A model generated the notes under the pieces. The model made no database searches and was not told the origin of the DNA. It saw nothing but the letters and a program-made list of their open reading frames with translations. DNA of 7,966 bases from an uncultured Saprospiraceae bacterium (GTDB lineage: Bacteria; Bacteroidota; Bacteroidia; Chitinophagales; Saprospiraceae): NCBI GenBank assembly GCA_937127195.1, contig CAKZLT010000761.1, forward strand, positions 1-7,966, in the 5' to 3' direction. Within the stretch, counting starts at the first letter, position 1. Every line of letters starts with the position of its first letter. Below are positions 5,801 through 7,966 of the stretch, piece after piece. The position numbers and the translations under genes are program-made.

Positions 5801-7794
5801 CTACTTTAAGTATTACTCAAGTATTCACAACCGATGCTTCTTGTAATCAAAATAATGGCGGTTTATCAGTTCATGCCTCTGGCGGAACGAATAACTATGA
5901 ATACAGCATTACAGGAACTACATGGCAAACAAGCGATACATTTCCGAATTTATCGGCAGGAACTTACACTATTTACGTTCGCGATGGTGTAGATACAGTG
6001 ACTTATGGTTCGCCAGTTACGATTAATAATGTTTCTAATGCACCAACTTTCTTGAATGCAACAATGTATAACGATAGCTTATTCATTGCCGCTAACCAGA
6101 ATGGACAAGCTATTCAATTCAGTATTGATTGTGGTATCACTTGGCAAAATTCATCTGTATTCTTCCCAGCACCGATGGGTAATTTATGTATTGGTCTTCA
6201 GAATATTGATGGCAGTTGCCCAATTTTCAATAATGTAACAATCTCGAATACAGCACCCATAGCGGTTACAGATAGTGTTTCATTAACACAAAACGGATAC
6301 GTTTCTTTCAATGTATTGAATAATGATTATGATATTGAAAATAATTTATTTGTAGCGACACCACAAGTTCAATATTACGGCTCAGACTCTATGACTTTGA
6401 ATAGTTCTGGAGTAATGACGATACCTACAAATGCTTTGAACTTAGGAAGTTATATGATTAGCTACCAAATTTGTGAAGTCTATAATCCGACGAATTGCTC
6501 ACAAGGAAACGCGTATTTTACTATTGTTTCTCCAACAGATACTTTCCATAGTACAATAGCGATTGGAGCGACTCAAGCGATTTGTATTCCAACTTTGGAT
6601 TTGCCTGGTACACCAGTTTCAGCAATTTTAAATTGTGGTTTATTCACCAATATTCAGATTGATAGCATTGTAGGAGCTTGCGCTTATGTCTATGCTGATG
6701 ACTATGGTTCGGATACAAGTTGTATCATTATTTGTGATAATTTTGGGTTCTGTGATACTACGATTTTCATTATCACAGTAGAAGATGGTGTTTGGCCAGG
6801 AGATACCGACGATGATACTTATGCCAACAATTTTGACTTATTAAATATAGGTTTAGGTTTTGGTCTAAATGGAACTCCAAGAAATAGTATTTCTAATAAT
6901 TGGAATGGATTCATCACTCCAAATTGGGGACAAGCAACACCAATTACTAATATAGATTATCGTCATGCAGATTCTAATGGAGATGGATTTATCAATAATG
7001 ATGATACCATTGCCATCCTTCAAAACTACGGTTCTTCTTATCAAAGAAGAGGTGCAGGAGGTGTTTTAGGGGCGACTCCATTGTATGTTAAAAATGATAC
7101 AGCTTATCAGAATGGGGCTAATTTCTCGTTACCGATTATACTCGGAGAAGCGAATAATCAAGCGATTGACTTATATGGTGGTGCATTTTCAATTTCTTAT
7201 GATACTGCAATTGTAGAAGCTCACTCGGTTAGAATTACTTTTGATACTTCTTGGGCTGGAATGCAGAATATCAACATGATTTCAATTAATAAAAACCTTG
7301 AAAATGAACAACAAATTGATGCTGCTTTCACCCGAACAAATGGGCTAAATATAACTGGTCATGGTATCGTAGCTAAGTTAGACTTCACGATTAAAGATGA
7401 CATTCTAAGACGCGGATTAGGGACAGATTCTATCATTTTAGCATTAGATGTTTTCAATGTCAAGTTCATTAGTAATGACGAAAGTCCAGTAGATGTCAAT
7501 CCTAATACAACTAATATTGTATTTACTGACATTGACAAAGTGCCAATGCTAGACCAATATATTTCGGTATTCCCGAATCCAGCTAACAATTACGTTCAGA
7601 TTGAAACAGACAACATAGAAATAGAACAAATTACCATTTTGGATATTAACGGTAGAATAATTCACCACACTACCCACAATACTCAAAACAATATTACCCT
7701 TGACGTAGCTACTTATACAAGTGGCGTTTATATGCTCCAAATACAGACCTCTAAGGGCATCGCAACCAAACGTTTGACGGTAATTAGAGAATAG
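2776..7794 (+). CDS. Giant modular T9SS-secreted surface protein (cadherin-like, SprB-like, dockerin-like, cohesin-like)
   Basis: A 1672-residue exported protein, probably an adhesin or extracellular-matrix component. Modules in order, with approximate residues: signal peptide 1-27; cadherin-like/Big_9 modules 30-122, 474-562, 667-760 and 1160-1254; an unnamed six-cysteine module 129-310; SprB-like repeats 312-395, 396-473 and five at 771-1159; C-x3-C-x5-C-D-T-T modules 563-665 and 1255-1338; dockerin-like pair 1340-1425; cohesin-like domain 1434-1583; T9SS sorting domain 1594-1672. Cadherin-like modules show the usual NDxDP/NDYD and GxFTYxP signatures, and each carries a cysteine pair near its end (106/114, 545/553, 743/752, 1233/1241). 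No catalytic domain was recognised. SprB-like repeats recall the Flavobacterium gliding adhesin SprB, but similarity is only at repeat-pattern level, so gliding is not claimed. The ATG at 2776 is followed directly by the signal peptide. The frame is intact, the gene appears monocistronic and it has its own terminator. Confidence 0.92.
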   Translation: MTQLLNKNYNGLIFLAFSLFFSLNANAQNNQPIAVDDAFSGIVNLAITGDVSTNDSDPNTGNILTYNTQLISSPSSGSVSMNSNGTFTYVSNQGFVGSDLFSYEVCDNGSPILCDTATVSISYASSTNCNVLPDTLRPYYTGVSCTGESRVCVPISPTSPYNIYIDGQPYVSPGAFFLPCGDTISSYNMNNVSGNGPWQVNFNSPTWNDSYFSTTVNSMSDLIDTLNYYVSYGTAWVLNANNTITSNSTYGGYLMDYQFDFMDIATSTNSTITNDYTITKTPIKISAAASLLTITDGTCSESAVLDLDCLSTIDSVTVVHPSSCGVADGSITAHSSNGSTNKEYRLFTTGIGYSAWQTSPVFTNLLARKKYSVQVRNVGSSNFQGHYNINLTSVDNPTFQSLTYTNNTLTVHATSVTGATLEYAISSSSVGNPSYQSSNVFTGYSPGTYYVYIRYATNACEVVNTFNTNTSSINADSDYLDVDYHGNYTINVLNNDTHGLGSTLVTTPISLSNANGTVTLDAAGNLTMDTEYYGIGYFTLGYQACVLNDPSQCDSSEVIINIRDLTIDTMTVTVPLNGMSNIQIHNTGLTWINTNTTNNAAALGCDAQVNNAYIDYNTVSTFNGGYRYLRYYGLQVGSDTTCTVLCSGNGTCDTTILIVNVVVTNTAPVLAVDNFYNVLTNIIPLTGNLLTNDYDPEGDQMAVSIYPTLSPTQGTVVLDTTGAFTYTPNINFSGVDSFQYLVCDNGYPYGLCDSAMVYLYSGNPPVGTPPIITNVVGFNGTCAQNDGTIDISASSPVASLQYSIDSGFTWQASNLFSGLTSGSYNILVFDGNSTSAYSGNPVLITPVIAPIITNVTATNPTNCGLNDAIITVTATGLTGLQYSIDSGITWQNSNTFTGLMAGTYDIIIRNNDGTCQVIDANNPVILTAPNTAVITNIASVNPTHCSNNDGTITITATGSMTLEYSIDGGLTWQNSNNFTGLSCGNYSILVRNNNGTCSVNGNNINLSAPTLSITQVFTTDASCNQNNGGLSVHASGGTNNYEYSITGTTWQTSDTFPNLSAGTYTIYVRDGVDTVTYGSPVTINNVSNAPTFLNATMYNDSLFIAANQNGQAIQFSIDCGITWQNSSVFFPAPMGNLCIGLQNIDGSCPIFNNVTISNTAPIAVTDSVSLTQNGYVSFNVLNNDYDIENNLFVATPQVQYYGSDSMTLNSSGVMTIPTNALNLGSYMISYQICEVYNPTNCSQGNAYFTIVSPTDTFHSTIAIGATQAICIPTLDLPGTPVSAILNCGLFTNIQIDSIVGACAYVYADDYGSDTSCIIICDNFGFCDTTIFIITVEDGVWPGDTDDDTYANNFDLLNIGLGFGLNGTPRNSISNNWNGFITPNWGQATPITNIDYRHADSNGDGFINNDDTIAILQNYGSSYQRRGAGGVLGATPLYVKNDTAYQNGANFSLPIILGEANNQAIDLYGGAFSISYDTAIVEAHSVRITFDTSWAGMQNINMISINKNLENEQQIDAAFTRTNGLNITGHGIVAKLDFTIKDDILRRGLGTDSIILALDVFNVKFISNDESPVDVNPNTTNIVFTDIDKVPMLDQYISVFPNPANNYVQIETDNIEIEQITILDINGRIIHHTTHNTQNNITLDVATYTSGVYMLQIQTSKGIATKRLTVIRE
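3160..3705 (+). other. Unnamed six-cysteine module of the surface protein
   Basis: Residues about 129-310 match no domain I can name. Visible features are six cysteines (129, 145, 152, 180, 299, 309), the segment C152-V-P-I followed by a YNIYIDGxPY stretch, a W-rich stretch near 190-205, and a closing DGTCSES...LDLDC segment. From memory, related stretches with CxPI, a short IxDxGxPY strand and an LxDSMN-type helix occur in other Saprospiraceae multidomain proteins; here the helix reads MSDLIDTLNYY. Probably a beta-rich extracellular domain stabilised by disulfides. Function unknown. Confidence 0.5.
5086..6252 (+). repeat. Array of five SprB-like repeats within the surface-protein gene
   Basis: Five units of roughly 70-85 residues start near residues 771, 851, 933, 1010 and 1090. 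Each follows the pattern I-x-N-[VI] ... C-x-x-N-D-G-x-I-x-[IV]-x-A ... LxYSIDxGxTWQxSNxFxGLxxGxYxIxVR, often ending N-N-x-G-T-C. The last unit is degenerate. The first two are near-identical at DNA level around the core: 5171-5207 and 5411-5447 match at 33 of 37 bases and lie exactly 240 bases (80 codons) apart. Two further, more diverged units lie earlier in the protein (residues 312-473). The array probably forms an extended stalk or repeated binding surface. Confidence 0.8.
6796..7524 (+). other. Dockerin-like pair followed by cohesin-like domain
   Basis: Two 12-residue calcium-loop motifs are visible: D1343-x-D1345-x-D1347 with D1354 at position 12, and D1399-x-N1401-x-D1403-G with D1410 at position 12. 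They are separated by about 44 residues, longer than the roughly 20 of classical dockerins; the insert is rich in Gly, Asn and Trp. From residue about 1434 to 1583 comes a cohesin-like beta domain, with YGGAFSISYD, SWAG, an FTRTNG segment, and GHGIVAKLDF. The order fits Bacteroidota T9SS substrates I recall and suggests calcium-dependent stabilisation rather than a cellulosome, since no glycoside hydrolase is near. Confidence 0.65.
7555..7791 (+). other. T9SS type A C-terminal sorting domain
   Basis: Residues about 1594-1672 carry the expected signature: YISVFPNPANNYV at the start, a central ITILDINGRII strand, SGVYMLQI, and the terminal strand KRLTVIRE. This is the Por/T9SS C-terminal sorting domain (TIGR04183 type). 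It directs transport across the outer membrane and is usually removed on release or anchoring to lipopolysaccharide. No T9SS machinery gene lies in this window. Confidence 0.93.
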
Positions 7795-7831
7795 ATTTGA
7801 TGTTAGTATTTATAATTCCAAAACATCTAAA

Positions 7832-7866
7832 GGCGCTGAACTTCATTGTTCAGTGTCTTTTTTTTT
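7832..7866 (+). terminator. Rho-independent terminator of the surface-protein gene
   Basis: GGCGCTGAAC (7832-7841) pairs with GTTCAGTGTC (7848-7857) as a 10-bp stem containing two G-T pairs, with the six-base loop TTCATT. Nine T residues follow directly (7858-7866). It lies 37 bases after the stop codon of the large gene. A-rich sequence just left of the stem (7829-7831) may give weak function on the other strand too. Confidence 0.9.
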
Positions 7867-7909
7867 ATAAAAAACATCAAAAATCAACATTAAGTGAAGA
7901 AAAATAAAT

Positions 7910-7940
7910 AAGTTGCACCATTATACAACTTTATTTTTTT
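7910..7940. terminator. Second terminator-like hairpin, possibly bidirectional
   Basis: AAGTTG (7910-7915) pairs with CAACTT (7926-7931) across a 10-base loop. TATTTTTTT follows on the plus strand (7932-7940). On the minus strand the stem is followed by ATTTATTTTTC, so it could end transcription from either side, for instance of a minus-strand gene beyond the window. The stem is only 6 bp with two G-C pairs, so it is weak. Confidence 0.35.
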
Positions 7941-7950
7941 ATTTAAAAGT

Positions 7951-7966
7951 GCTTAAAAAATTAAGC
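7951..7966. repeat. Short palindrome at the window edge
   Basis: GCTTAA (7951-7956) and TTAAGC (7961-7966) are perfect reverse complements around AAAA. The second arm ends exactly at the last base of the window, so a longer inverted repeat may be cut off. Nothing coding is visible here. Confidence 0.3.

Noticed and set aside
6056..6238. Plus-strand 60-codon frame inside the SprB-like array
   Set aside because: Out-of-frame shadow of the repeats in the large gene.
5086..6252. CRISPR-like periodic repeats
   Set aside because: The period is about 80 codons, units are in frame and diverged, and the repeats encode a protein domain.
6802..7524. Cellulosome component
   Set aside because: No glycoside hydrolase, scaffoldin or carbohydrate-degradation gene is in the window, and this domain pair also occurs, as I recall, in T9SS surface proteins unrelated to cellulosomes.
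7359..7740. Two overlapping minus-strand frames opposite the 3' end of the large gene
   Set aside because: They lie opposite the cohesin-like and T9SS sorting domains, which are clearly the coding strand.

Overview
The window looks like chromosomal DNA from a low-GC member of the Bacteroidota, most likely Saprospiria-like. The reasons are a type IX secretion (T9SS) C-terminal sorting domain, Bacteroidota-type promoter motifs (TAnnTTTG), a thioredoxin-like protein with the WCGDAAQ motif, and a multidomain secreted protein whose module set I associate from memory with Saprospiraceae-type genomes. No rRNA, tRNA, CRISPR array or transposase gene was seen. The species cannot be named from the sequence.

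Layout. Positions 1-373 have no convincing gene. They hold a repeat-like scrap with two AACGCAGT copies (1-43), a terminator-like hairpin (60-100), a nested set of inverted repeats (122-219), a strong 18-bp hairpin (231-270), a candidate promoter (255-286) and a palindromic leader (317-353). A monothiol thioredoxin-family gene follows (374-1009, +). A 122-bp imperfect inverted repeat (1018-1139) fills the gap to a convergent gene, 1142-2608 (-), which starts at TTG and encodes a helical protein of unknown function. A 167-bp AT-rich divergent spacer leads to the dominant feature, a 1672-residue secreted surface protein (2776-7794, +). It ends at a clear rho-independent terminator (7832-7866). 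Two more hairpins close the window (7910-7966).

The large protein reads in order: signal peptide; cadherin-like/Ig-like module 1; an unnamed six-cysteine module; two SprB-like repeats; cadherin-like module 2; a C-x3-C-x5-C-D-T-T module (copy A); cadherin-like module 3; five SprB-like repeats; cadherin-like module 4; the CDTT module again (copy B); a dockerin-like calcium-binding pair with an unusually long insert; a cohesin-like domain; and the T9SS sorting domain. The architecture suggests an adhesin or matrix protein anchored on or released from the cell surface. The order SprB-like array, cadherin-like module, CDTT module occurs twice, which points to internal segmental duplication.

The three genes are not an obvious operon: orientation is +, -, +, and each has its own flanking regulatory structure. 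No functional link between them can be inferred from position. The best candidates for something poorly described are the unnamed cysteine modules, the paired dockerin-like and cohesin-like domains in one chain, and the long inverted repeat between the convergent genes.
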